Of a stretch of 35,087 nt of DNA, positions 15,058-23,067 are shown one piece after another. Position 1 is the stretch's first letter, and each line of letters begins with the position of its first letter. The notes below the pieces were generated by a model. It made no database searches and was not told the DNA's origin. It saw only the letters and a program-made list of their open reading frames with translations. The translations under genes and the position numbers were made by a program. The stretch comes from Clostridiaceae bacterium. Lineage in GTDB: Bacteria; Bacillota; Clostridia; Peptostreptococcales; Peptostreptococcaceae. The DNA lies in contig CABIVQ010000036.1 in NCBI GenBank assembly GCA_902362365.1, forward strand, positions 1-35,087, written 5' to 3'.

Positions 15058-15215
15058 TAAATCCTGAGACATACGATAAGGCTTTCTTAAATTCAACCGA
15101 CAAATGTTAAACGGGAGACTGAGTCTAGGTACTGATAATATGCCCTAAAATTTTAGGGAAATTAGATGCACCTAGCAGGTCACCCACCTGGGAGTATCTC
15201 GGGTCTGAATTTATG
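15058..15215 (+). ncRNA. ssrS: Probable 6S RNA
   Basis: This gap has much higher GC and strong structure but no open frame. A closing stem pairs CCTGAGA (15063-15069) with TCTCGGG (15197-15203), extended by TAC/GTA across a 2-nt bulge, like the CUGAGA/UCUCGG ends of 6S RNA. CTAGGT (15125-15130) pairs with ACCTAG (15170-15175) around an inner hairpin of CCCTAAAA with TTTTAGGG. A small hairpin CAGGT/ACCTG on the 3' side (about 15176-15190) fits the central-bubble hairpin of 6S. 6S binds the housekeeping RNA polymerase as a promoter mimic in stationary phase. Ends are approximate and the mature RNA may run to the terminator at 15241. Another structured RNA cannot be excluded without a covariance search. 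Confidence 0.72.
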
Positions 15216-15240
15216 GGGCCACCGGTGTTTTGGGGTATTA

Positions 15241-15275
15241 AAAAAGTGTTGCTATTATGGCAACACTTTTTTATT
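15241..15275. terminator. Bidirectional terminator between the 6S RNA and the 15291 gene
   Basis: A perfect 12-bp stem (15241-15252 with 15260-15271) is flanked by an A run and a T run, so it can end both the forward RNA and the minus-strand gene. Confidence 0.8.
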
Positions 15276-15290
15276 TTATAGAATTTAAAT

Positions 15291-16304
15291 TTAGAAACCT
15301 AATATTCCAATATCATCTACACTTGTAAAAACAGTGTTTACATTATAAGGAATATCATTTTTAAAGTTTGAATAGAAATAAGCTCTTATAAAGTCATCCT
15401 CAACACTAAAATCGTCAATTTTGTGTGTACTCCAGTTTCTACCCAAGTTAGTAGAATAAGTAGTATATAGCTTTCCGTAATTTATCCACATTAAATATAG
15501 AGTTGAATCTTTCTTTAAAAAAGTAGGATACATACAAGTTGAAGGTCCTGTTATATAACTAGATATATCAATTTCAAAGGTAGTATCATTTAAATAACCA
15601 TTCAAATACTTAACGGCATAGCCAGTTTCTAAACTTTCACAGAAAGTTATATGATAAAAATTCATACTATCTTTTAAGATATTTAAATAAATCTTATTTT
15701 CTCTAGAATTAGTAATTTGAACAGGATTTGACCATGTCAAAGTGCTTATATTGAATCTAGATAAAAATATTTCTTCAATACCATCAACTAAATTAAAATA
15801 AAATACAATAGGAGAATCCTGACTCCAAATAACTGTGAAATTATCTAAAACAATGTGATTAATAAAATCTATTTTGTTTTCAGTCCATACATTGTTATGT
15901 TTAATATGATGGAAGAGAGAGCATGTATTAGTGGAGTTATTATTATAAACATAGTATAGAATATGTATATCGTTATTAATAACATTTATATATGGAAAGC
16001 AAATACCAAATTTTTTAGAATTGTATTTTAGTATCTCTGTTTGAGTAAATGTTGATGAATTACTTAAGGCAGTGAGCATTTTTAAAGAGCCATCATTGTA
16101 AATACCGTATATATTATCAAGATTATTTAAGGTAAAAAAGCAATTTGTAAAATCAATAGAATTATCTTTTATTAATCTTTTAGAAAATACTAGTTCATTA
16201 TTTTTATCATAGTAGTTGTAAGAAATGCCTTTATCTAAATGAATGTAAAACATATCTTTAGAAGAACGTCTAATTATTGTAGAGCACTTATTAATAAAAC
16301 TCAT
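15291..16304 (-). CDS. Beta-propeller-like protein of unknown function
   Basis: A 337-residue protein with no signal peptide and no recognised family. It is made of repeated short beta-type units with bulky aromatic and Asn/Asp turns, such as YGIYNDGSLKML, LYLMWINYGKLYTTYSTN and LGRNWSTHKI; the last resembles the Asp-box of sialidase/BNR propellers. AGGAGG lies 7 nt before the ATG. It is divergent from the cdeC-like gene and shares its style with the 218-residue protein on the other side of that gene. A surface or spore-associated binding protein is plausible but not shown. Confidence 0.72.
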   Translation of the reverse strand: MSFINKCSTIIRRSSKDMFYIHLDKGISYNYYDKNNELVFSKRLIKDNSIDFTNCFFTLNNLDNIYGIYNDGSLKMLTALSNSSTFTQTEILKYNSKKFGICFPYINVINNDIHILYYVYNNNSTNTCSLFHHIKHNNVWTENKIDFINHIVLDNFTVIWSQDSPIVFYFNLVDGIEEIFLSRFNISTLTWSNPVQITNSRENKIYLNILKDSMNFYHITFCESLETGYAVKYLNGYLNDTTFEIDISSYITGPSTCMYPTFLKKDSTLYLMWINYGKLYTTYSTNLGRNWSTHKIDDFSVEDDFIRAYFYSNFKNDIPYNVNTVFTSVDDIGILGF

Positions 16305-16405
16305 ATATACCTCCTATACATTAATATGAAAATATCCACATTACATATATATTTACAAAAAAAAATTTTATTCTACTTAATCATTAACTTAAGGCAGATC
16401 AAGTC

Positions 16406-16433
16406 ACAAAAGATAGTTAAACTGCATAATATT
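16406..16433 (+). promoter_or_regulatory. Sigma-K-like promoter candidate for the cdeC-like gene
   Basis: AC (16406-16407), exactly 17 nt, CATAATATT (16425-16433), about 55 nt before the start codon. The final base of the -10 deviates from the consensus. Confidence 0.45.
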
Positions 16434-16488
16434 AATTAGGCTAGTAAAGCCGAGGCATAGAATTCATTTAAGGGGAGGACAATGAGAA

Positions 16489-17697
16489 ATGCAAGATCTT
16501 AGAAAGAATAAAAGAAAAATGACAAATAAACTTATGAATGTAACAAATAGCCATATAACAGAAGAAATGAGTGAAGAATTAGAAAGAGTTTATAGACCAA
16601 AACACAACAATACAAATGATTGTTGTAACAATACTTGCAATAACGATTGTGATCATCACCATGATGATTGTAAATGTGATAACCATCATGATGATTGTAA
16701 ATGTGATCATCACCATGACCATGATAAATGTGAACCATGTGAAGTACAGTCAGATATATGTGTAGACAATCCTTGTCGTGACACATGCTGTACTCCTATT
16801 ACTCCACCAAGATTTTCAACAAATAACAGTGTTCCTGTTGCGATAGAAACTAATAGAGTATTTGATAGTGTAGTATTCCAAACATTTACAGATGCGAGAG
16901 CTCCACAAACAACATGTACAGATGGTAGATCATTAGTATTTGATATTGAAGTAGTTGAAGTATGTGGTCCAGTTCCAAGAACAGGTCCAGTAAATGTAAC
17001 AATTGATAAAGTTTGTATGAACTTCAATGAAATAGAAATAGAATCAGATGATCCAATGTTAGAAGATTTTAATGTTGTAGGAATAAACCCCAAAGATGAT
17101 GGTGTATGTGAAACTACTTTTGAATTTTTAGTATGCGGAGATAGAAGTGCAATTTGTTGTGAACAAAGAAGAGGTCAGTCTGTAGCGTATAAACAAAAAG
17201 GATTAGTAGTAACAGTAAGAGATTTAGTATTAGAATTAAGAGGTAGATGTGGATGTACAGAAATAGTTGCATTAGCATTTCCTGCAGTTAGAACATCTGG
17301 TGGATGCTTGAAGAGAATTGATGAAGTTCAATTCCCATTCAATACTTTAGCAGCAGCACTTTGCTTACCAGCAAGTGGAAGAACTGTTACTTTAAGACAA
17401 GAATATGATGTGAATTTAAGCGTAGATTGTATAGGAAAAGCATTATTATGCGTAGTAGATCATTCAGATTGTGAATGCTTCTTTAACTTAGATATACCAA
17501 ATGGAATAGATGTAATCCTTTGCTTACAAGAAGTAGTTAGCATATTAAGAAGTGAACAAATAGTAGTATTAGCTTCACCAACAGCTGTTCAACCAAGAGT
17601 AGTGGATACTTTCGCTAACGTTTGTGATTTTAATCAATGCGGAGAAGACAGAGACAGAGATAGAGACAGAGATAATTGCAATACTTGCAAGAGATAG
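16489..17697 (+). CDS. cdeC: CdeC-like cysteine-rich exosporium protein
   Basis: A 402-residue protein with 34 Cys by hand count. It opens with MQDLRKNKRKM, similar to the KKNKRR-type N-terminus I recall for C. difficile CdeC (about 405 residues, very Cys-rich). Residues 44-85 are a Cys/His/Asp stretch built of three 9-residue repeats of the type DHHHDDCKC, likely to bind metal. The 120-370 region is beta-rich with scattered Cys, and the end is Asp/Arg-rich with NCNTCKR. CdeC is needed for exosporium and coat assembly by disulfide cross-linking. AGGGGAGG precedes it; the ATG at 16482 gives only seven codons, so 16489 is the start. Identity rests on composition, length and position next to ccpA. 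Confidence 0.75.
   Translation: MQDLRKNKRKMTNKLMNVTNSHITEEMSEELERVYRPKHNNTNDCCNNTCNNDCDHHHDDCKCDNHHDDCKCDHHHDHDKCEPCEVQSDICVDNPCRDTCCTPITPPRFSTNNSVPVAIETNRVFDSVVFQTFTDARAPQTTCTDGRSLVFDIEVVEVCGPVPRTGPVNVTIDKVCMNFNEIEIESDDPMLEDFNVVGINPKDDGVCETTFEFLVCGDRSAICCEQRRGQSVAYKQKGLVVTVRDLVLELRGRCGCTEIVALAFPAVRTSGGCLKRIDEVQFPFNTLAAALCLPASGRTVTLRQEYDVNLSVDCIGKALLCVVDHSDCECFFNLDIPNGIDVILCLQEVVSILRSEQIVVLASPTAVQPRVVDTFANVCDFNQCGEDRDRDRDRDNCNTCKR
16651..16731 (+). repeat. Three 27-bp coding repeats
   Basis: Units 16651-16677, 16678-16704 and 16705-16731 each encode nine residues: DHHHDDCKC, DNHHDDCKC and DHHHDHDKC. Copy number could vary between strains. Confidence 0.85.
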
Positions 17698-17738
17698 CAT
17701 TTAAATAAATTTAACTTATAGATAATTAGTAAAGAAGA

Positions 17739-17776
17739 CTACTAATATAAATTTTTATATTAGTAGCCTTTTTTTA
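17739..17776. terminator. Terminator after the cdeC-like gene
   Basis: A perfect 13-bp stem (17739-17751 with 17754-17766) with a very short loop is followed by a T7 run. It also abuts the stop codon of the convergent minus-strand gene. Confidence 0.8.
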
Positions 17777-18430
17777 TATTTTATAGACTATACTATAACA
17801 GTATTCAAATATATCATCATGTATATTACTCTTAATTTCACTAGAGTCACTGTAATTGACATTTCTGAGTAATGTATTTGGTTTTAACCACATTCTAGAC
17901 TTACTATTAAATACAATTGTATTATTCTTAGATTCACCACGGTTACATCTATATGATGTCTTATACTCAAATACTATATTAGATAATTCATCTATATTCA
18001 ACTTATAAATATGCTCTTTGTCTTTTGTAATATTGTTAATATCATGTTTATAAACTTTAGGAGATCCAGGTGTGAAATTAAAGTGTGTAACCTTATAGAT
18101 ATTTTCATCTATAGAGCTATCTTCAACTATAAAAATGTTCAAATAATTATTAATTATACATAATCTCATATCTTTAATATTTTTTATATTATTAAATGCC
18201 TTACAGACTATATTTTTTTTCCAATAACCTTTATTATTAGAAAAATGAATTAACTTACCAGCTGAATCTATAGAACAAATATGGATTCTTTTATTATTAT
18301 CAATATTAGCGCAGTAAGCGAATATATTATTTGCTAACTTTTCTGTATGTTCATTAATGTTTTTTATATAGAGTTTATCTTTATTTGTATATATATAAAA
18401 AGGTTTTATGTCCGAACTATTTTTATTCAT
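17774..18430 (-). CDS. Beta-rich protein of unknown function, cotranscribed with spoVB-like gene
   Basis: A 218-residue protein without a signal peptide. Its pattern of short beta units (FYIYTNKDKLYIKNI, HICSIDSAGKLIHFSN, LCIINNYLNIFIVED) resembles the 337-residue protein at 15291-16304, though shorter. Its ATG overlaps the TGA of the upstream flippase gene (ATGA), so both are translated from one mRNA. The tail ends in a Cys/Tyr-rich segment. Function is unknown; partnership with the flippase or spore envelope is inferred from the overlap and position. Confidence 0.7.
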   Translation of the reverse strand: MNKNSSDIKPFYIYTNKDKLYIKNINEHTEKLANNIFAYCANIDNNKRIHICSIDSAGKLIHFSNNKGYWKKNIVCKAFNNIKNIKDMRLCIINNYLNIFIVEDSSIDENIYKVTHFNFTPGSPKVYKHDINNITKDKEHIYKLNIDELSNIVFEYKTSYRCNRGESKNNTIVFNSKSRMWLKPNTLLRNVNYSDSSEIKSNIHDDIFEYCYSIVYKI

Positions 18431-19764
18431 CTTATCCTCCTAACTTTAAGATTTTTTATAGCTTTGATTAAAACTATAATATGTAATAAACAAGTTAATA
18501 TAGATACAATAGTCATTGTGTATATATATGCATAGATGTTTAGTTCAGGAATTGGAAGTAAAAAGTATAGAGCGATTAATTGTATAATCATACCTGCAAT
18601 AGTATTTACACTAGATTCAAATTCTTTTCTAATAGCATGTAGGATACCTGATAGTGTCTGATTTAATGATAAGAACAGAGGTGTTAAAAACATAGCTTTC
18701 AAATAATCTCCGGCTAATTCATTTTTAAAAACTATTACACAAATCTCTTTACCAAAGAAATAAAAAAGTAATGAGGATAAAATGCCAACGCCAGTAGTAA
18801 GTAGTAAAGAGTAATTTATTTTTTTTAACACATTATTATATTTATTCAATGCCATCTCTTGTGAGATACTAGGTATTAAGTTTACTACTAAAGCAGAACC
18901 GACTGTAAATGGAAGAAATACAAATGGCATTACCATACCACTCATAATACCGTACATACTTAATGCTTTTGTATATGCTACTCCAGATAAAACTAACCTA
19001 GAAGGAACCATCATTGAACTAATAGATTGTAATAAAACATTTGACATACGATTACAAGTTATAGGTATGGACATCTTTAAAGTTTCGATAGATGAATTAT
19101 AGAAGTCTTTAATATTGATTGTGTACTTATTACTTAAATCATTATCTTTGTATAAGTATATAGTCATAAATAGTACATTAGTTGCCTCACCTATAGAAAT
19201 TCCTAATAAAGCAATATAGCAAGTTAAGGATCTATCTTTGATATACATGCATAATAAAAATACAAATAATATCTTACTTACCTGCTCTAAAATTTGGCCT
19301 AAGGCAGGTATTGTTACTTTTTTTATTCCATAAAAATAGCTTCTAATTATATTTGAAATAGTTATAATTACGATAGCAGGACAAATTGAGAGTACAAATA
19401 AATTTAAATTTTCGTTTTTTAAAAGTTTTAAGGATAAAAAATTACTACTAAAAGATATACCCAAAGATATAGCAAAAGATATGAAAAATGCTACATATAA
19501 GGTAGATATAAAAAGAGTATTAGTAGTATATTTATCATTCAAAGCTTTTCTTTTTGCTACAAGGCAGCTAAGGGCTGTAGGTATTCCTGTAGTAGTCAGA
19601 GCTAGGCATATCATTAAAAAGTTAAAAATTATATGATATATACCTAATCCAGTCTCACCTATTACCTTAGACAAAAATATTTTATATAAAAAACCAAGAA
19701 CCCTTACTATAAAATTTGATATAAATAAAATAATTGTCGATAACAAAAGGTTAGGCATTCTCAA
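18427..19764 (-). CDS. spoVB: SpoVB-family polysaccharide flippase (MOP superfamily)
   Basis: A 445-residue membrane protein with about 12-14 hydrophobic helices. The N-terminus (FISNFIVRVLGFLYKIFLSK, then IGETGLGIY) is the usual start of the SpoVB/MurJ-like branch of the MOP exporters. SpoVB is needed for spore cortex synthesis, probably moving lipid-linked precursors across the outer forespore membrane. GGAGGTGA (19769-19776) sits 4 nt before a TTG at 19764 and 10 nt before an ATG at 19758; the TTG is preferred, and an upstream ATG at 19797 lies before the ribosome site and is rejected. Several paralogues are common in clostridia, so it may be a SpoVB relative rather than the main one. Confidence 0.8.
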   Translation of the reverse strand: MRMPNLLLSTIILFISNFIVRVLGFLYKIFLSKVIGETGLGIYHIIFNFLMICLALTTTGIPTALSCLVAKRKALNDKYTTNTLFISTLYVAFFISFAISLGISFSSNFLSLKLLKNENLNLFVLSICPAIVIITISNIIRSYFYGIKKVTIPALGQILEQVSKILFVFLLCMYIKDRSLTCYIALLGISIGEATNVLFMTIYLYKDNDLSNKYTINIKDFYNSSIETLKMSIPITCNRMSNVLLQSISSMMVPSRLVLSGVAYTKALSMYGIMSGMVMPFVFLPFTVGSALVVNLIPSISQEMALNKYNNVLKKINYSLLLTTGVGILSSLLFYFFGKEICVIVFKNELAGDYLKAMFLTPLFLSLNQTLSGILHAIRKEFESSVNTIAGMIIQLIALYFLLPIPELNIYAYIYTMTIVSILTCLLHIIVLIKAIKNLKVRRIR

Positions 19765-19933
19765 TAAATCACCTCCCTTATATTTAAATATATTCACGAA
19801 AGAATTAAAAAATAATTAATATTTATAAAATTTACTTTTACCATTTTTCAATAAACTTTGGTATTATATATACATACTACATAATTGAAAATGAAATTAT
19901 ACCTTTAATTTAAGTAAAGTAAGTGGTGAAGAT

Positions 19934-21349
19934 ATGGAAAAATACATTTTAGATATAAATAAAACTTCTAGCAAATACCTGCAAATTTATAATCACATAA
20001 AAAAGCTTATAATAAATAAGAATATAAAAGAATATGAAAAACTACCGCCAATAAGGAAATTATCTGAAGCTATAGGAGTGAATAATGCAACTATAGTTAA
20101 AGTATATGAACTTCTAGAAAATGAAGGATATATATATAAGGTAGTTGGAAGTGGAACTTTTGCATCTAATTTAAAGGTAAAGAAAAATCATAAAAAAGAA
20201 AAAGATATTATACACTTTGATAGTGGTAATCCATCAACAGATATGTTTCCTATAGATGATTTCAAAGAAGCAATAAATATGGCTTTAGCAAATGAAGGTT
20301 CATCAATATTTGAGTATGATGAAGGATTAGGATCAGAAGATTTAAGAGAAAATATTGTTAAATACCTAAGTGATAGGTTTATAGAAACTAATAAGGATAA
20401 TATACAAATAATATCTGGTGCTCAACAGGGAATAGATATAGTTTGTAAAGGACTAATAAATTACTCTGATGTAGTTTTTGTTGAAGAACCTACGTATAAT
20501 GGTGCTATAGAAGTTTTTAAAAGTAGAGGAGCCAAAATAATATCAATTCCGATGTTAGATGATGGTATTGATATTGGAATACTAAAATTAAAGTTAGACA
20601 AAATAAAACCAAAGTTAATTTATACAATGCCGAATTTTCAAAACCCAACTGGAATATCTTATTCAACTTATAAAAAGAAAAAGTTGATAGAATTAGCTGA
20701 AGAGTATGATTTTTATATATTAGAAGATGATTTTATAAGTGATTTTAAATTTGATTCATATGATAATAGAACTCTTAGAAGTTATGATGATAAAAATAGA
20801 GTTATATATATAAAAAGTTTCTCAAAAATACTTATGCCTGGTCTTAGGATTGGTATGGTTGAAATACCAAATGAATTACAAAGGCAAATACTTTGGGCAA
20901 AATACTCATCAGATATATCAACACCAGGACTTATTCAAAAATCAATGTATTATTATATGCAATACTTTAATTGGAATGATTATTTAAAATCAATAGATAA
21001 GATATATAGTGATAAGTATAGATTGGCTAAAGAGTTGATTTATGATAATTTAAGTGATAAATTAAAGATTAGGAATTCTGATGGGGGGTTAAATTTCTTT
21101 TTAGAGCTTCCAAGAGGTTATTTATCTCAAGATTTTTCAGATTTTATTTTAGGAAAAGGTGTATCTATAACTCCAGGAACATATTTTTTTGATAATTTAG
21201 TAGATGATAGATTTTTTAGGATAAACATAGCAAATGCAAGTATAGCAGACTTAGAAAAGGGAATATCTATAATAAGTGAAAATTTAGAAGAATTTTTTGA
21301 TGAGTATAAAAACAAAATAGAGTTAAGAAGTAATAAAGTATTTTATTAA
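19934..21349 (+). CDS. MocR-type GntR regulator with aminotransferase domain
   Basis: A 471-residue fusion. Residues 8-80 are a GntR winged helix (KLPPIRKLSEAIGVNNATIVKVYELLENEG). Residues 95-455 are a fold-type I aminotransferase domain. It has PNFQNPTG (233-240) and the PLP lysine Lys298 in KSFSKILMPGLRIG. The usual EDDY motif is EDDF here (264-267), so the Tyr that contacts PLP O3' in GabR-like members is replaced by Phe. Family members control vitamin B6, GABA or amino-acid genes; no such target adjoins it. AAGTGGTGAAG precedes the ATG. The target is not known. Confidence 0.88.
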   Translation: MEKYILDINKTSSKYLQIYNHIKKLIINKNIKEYEKLPPIRKLSEAIGVNNATIVKVYELLENEGYIYKVVGSGTFASNLKVKKNHKKEKDIIHFDSGNPSTDMFPIDDFKEAINMALANEGSSIFEYDEGLGSEDLRENIVKYLSDRFIETNKDNIQIISGAQQGIDIVCKGLINYSDVVFVEEPTYNGAIEVFKSRGAKIISIPMLDDGIDIGILKLKLDKIKPKLIYTMPNFQNPTGISYSTYKKKKLIELAEEYDFYILEDDFISDFKFDSYDNRTLRSYDDKNRVIYIKSFSKILMPGLRIGMVEIPNELQRQILWAKYSSDISTPGLIQKSMYYYMQYFNWNDYLKSIDKIYSDKYRLAKELIYDNLSDKLKIRNSDGGLNFFLELPRGYLSQDFSDFILGKGVSITPGTYFFDNLVDDRFFRINIANASIADLEKGISIISENLEEFFDEYKNKIELRSNKVFY

Positions 21350-21373
21350 AACAAGGTAATTTAGGAGGCAAAC

Positions 21374-21583
21374 ATGTTTGATCAAAAGAAAATAGATAGA
21401 ATAAATGAATTAGCTAAAAAAAATAAAAATGAAGGATTAACAGAAGAAGAAAAAAAAGAAAGAGAAATATTAAGACAAGAATATTTAGCAAACTTTAGAG
21501 CTCACTTCAGATCAAGATTAGAAAGTGTAAAAGTAGTATCACCAGAAGAATATGAAGAGCATATGAAAAATAAAAAGAATTAA
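21374..21583 (+). CDS. DUF896 (UPF0291, YnzC-like) protein
   Basis: A 69-residue charged helical protein. The KKIDRINELAKKNKNEGLTEEE stretch (residues 5-26) and the block ending LRQEYLANFRAHFRSRLE are the DUF896 signature, a two-helix hairpin followed by a flexible tail. B. subtilis members (YnzC, YneA operon) are SOS-linked, but function is not settled. TTAGGAGG lies 7 nt before the ATG. It follows the MocR gene by 24 nt and precedes the aminopeptidase gene by 40 nt, so the three may form one transcript. Confidence 0.88.
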   Translation: MFDQKKIDRINELAKKNKNEGLTEEEKKEREILRQEYLANFRAHFRSRLESVKVVSPEEYEEHMKNKKN

Positions 21584-21622
21584 TTTATATAATTAAAAAT
21601 ATAATAACTCAGGAGGGGTAAA

Positions 21623-23014
21623 ATGGAGATAAAATACGAAGCAAAAAATGCATGGAAAATTCATATGGATAATAACTCATTAAAAGAAGTTATGAATTAT
21701 TCAAAAGGTTACATGGACTTTTTATTTAAGTCAAAAACAGAAAGAAGCTGTGCAAAAGAAATTATCAAACAAGCAAAAGAAAATGGATATATATCTTTAG
21801 AGGAAGCCATATTTAAGGGAAGTATAAAAGCTGGGGACAAAATATATGCTAACAATAAAGATAAAGGTGTATGCCTATTTTTAATAGGGAAAAATACTAT
21901 TGAAAATGGTATGAGAATAATAGGTAGTCATATAGATTCACCGAGACTTGATTTAAAAGCAAACCCTTTATATGAAGAAGCAAATTTAGGTTTATTTAAA
22001 ACTCATTACTATGGTGGAATAAAAAAATACCAATGGTTATCACTGCCTCTAGCTTTAAGTGGTGTAGTAATCTTAAAAGATGGCAGAAAGATAGATATTT
22101 GTATAGGAGAAGATGAAACTGATCCTGTATTTTGTATAACTGATATTCTTCCACACTTAGCGTCAGATCAAAATCAAAAGAAAATTTCTGAGGCTATAAA
22201 AGGTGAAGATTTAAATTTATTAATAGGAAGTATCCCAACTGAAGAAAAAGATGGTATAGTTTACAATATATTAAATATATTAAATGAAAAATATAACATG
22301 GTAGAAGAAGATTTTTTAAGTGCTGAACTTCAAGTTGTTCCTGCAGGTAAGCCTAGAGATTTAGGACTTGATAAATCTATGGTACTTGCTTATGGACATG
22401 ATGATAAGGTTTGTACATATGCAGCAATAACATCTATTTTTGATATAGAAGAGTCAGACTATACATTAGTTACTTTATGTGCAGATAAGGAAGAAGTAGG
22501 TTCAAATGGAAATACAGGTATGCAGTCTAGATTCTTTGAAAATATAGTTGCAGAACTTATAGAACTAGAAGGAAGTTATTCAGATTTAAAAATAAAAAGA
22601 GCTTTTTCTAAGTCTAAGGTATTATCAGCAGATGTTTCTGCTGGATATGATCCTAATTTTTCTAGTGCGTATGATAAAAGAAACTCTGCATACATGGGCA
22701 ATGGTGTAGTATTAATTAAATACACTGGCGCGAGAGGTAAAAATGGATGTAATGATGCTAATGCAGAATTTTTAGCGGAAGTAAGAAATGTATTTAATAA
22801 TGAAAATGTAGTATGGCAAACAGGTGAACTTGGTAAGGTTGACCAAGGCGGAGGAGGAACAATTGCTTATATGTTAGCAAACTATGGAGCAGAGGTAGTA
22901 GACTGTGGCGTAGGAGTTCTTAGTATGCATGCACCATATGAGGTAATTTCAAAAGTTGATTTATATGAAATGTATAAAGGTTATAGAGCCTTTTTTAATA
23001 AAATAAAACTATAA
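21623..23014 (+). CDS. M18-family zinc aminopeptidase
   Basis: A 463-residue cytoplasmic aminopeptidase of the ApeA/LAP4 type that removes N-terminal residues, often acidic or hydrophobic. Metal-binding and catalytic segments are GSHIDSPRLDLK (about residues 103-114), GHDDKVCTYAA (about 258-268), ADKEEVGSNGNTGM (about 292-305) and SMHAPYEVISK (near 436-446). Length is normal for the clostridial form. CAGGAGGGG lies 6-7 nt before the ATG. A 17-bp terminator follows directly. Confidence 0.93.
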   Translation: MEIKYEAKNAWKIHMDNNSLKEVMNYSKGYMDFLFKSKTERSCAKEIIKQAKENGYISLEEAIFKGSIKAGDKIYANNKDKGVCLFLIGKNTIENGMRIIGSHIDSPRLDLKANPLYEEANLGLFKTHYYGGIKKYQWLSLPLALSGVVILKDGRKIDICIGEDETDPVFCITDILPHLASDQNQKKISEAIKGEDLNLLIGSIPTEEKDGIVYNILNILNEKYNMVEEDFLSAELQVVPAGKPRDLGLDKSMVLAYGHDDKVCTYAAITSIFDIEESDYTLVTLCADKEEVGSNGNTGMQSRFFENIVAELIELEGSYSDLKIKRAFSKSKVLSADVSAGYDPNFSSAYDKRNSAYMGNGVVLIKYTGARGKNGCNDANAEFLAEVRNVFNNENVVWQTGELGKVDQGGGGTIAYMLANYGAEVVDCGVGVLSMHAPYEVISKVDLYEMYKGYRAFFNKIKL

Positions 23015-23020
23015 TAAAAA

Positions 23021-23066
23021 AGCTATTAAAAGATTTAAGTTAAGTATAATAAATCTTTTAATAGCT
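23021..23066. terminator. Bidirectional terminator between aminopeptidase and lysR genes
   Basis: A perfect 17-bp stem (23021-23037 with 23050-23066) with A and T runs on its two sides lies between convergent genes and ends 2 nt from the minus-strand stop codon. Confidence 0.85.
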
Positions 23067-23067
23067 T

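Noticed and set aside
15058..15215. Riboswitch, tmRNA or SRP RNA in the structured gap
   Set aside because: No gene follows on the same strand to be controlled, no tRNA-like acceptor or tag frame is visible, and the SRP GGAAGG-type apical motif was not seen; the 6S layout fits better.
16651..16731. CRISPR array
   Set aside because: The 27-bp units are directly adjacent without spacers and encode an in-frame protein repeat.
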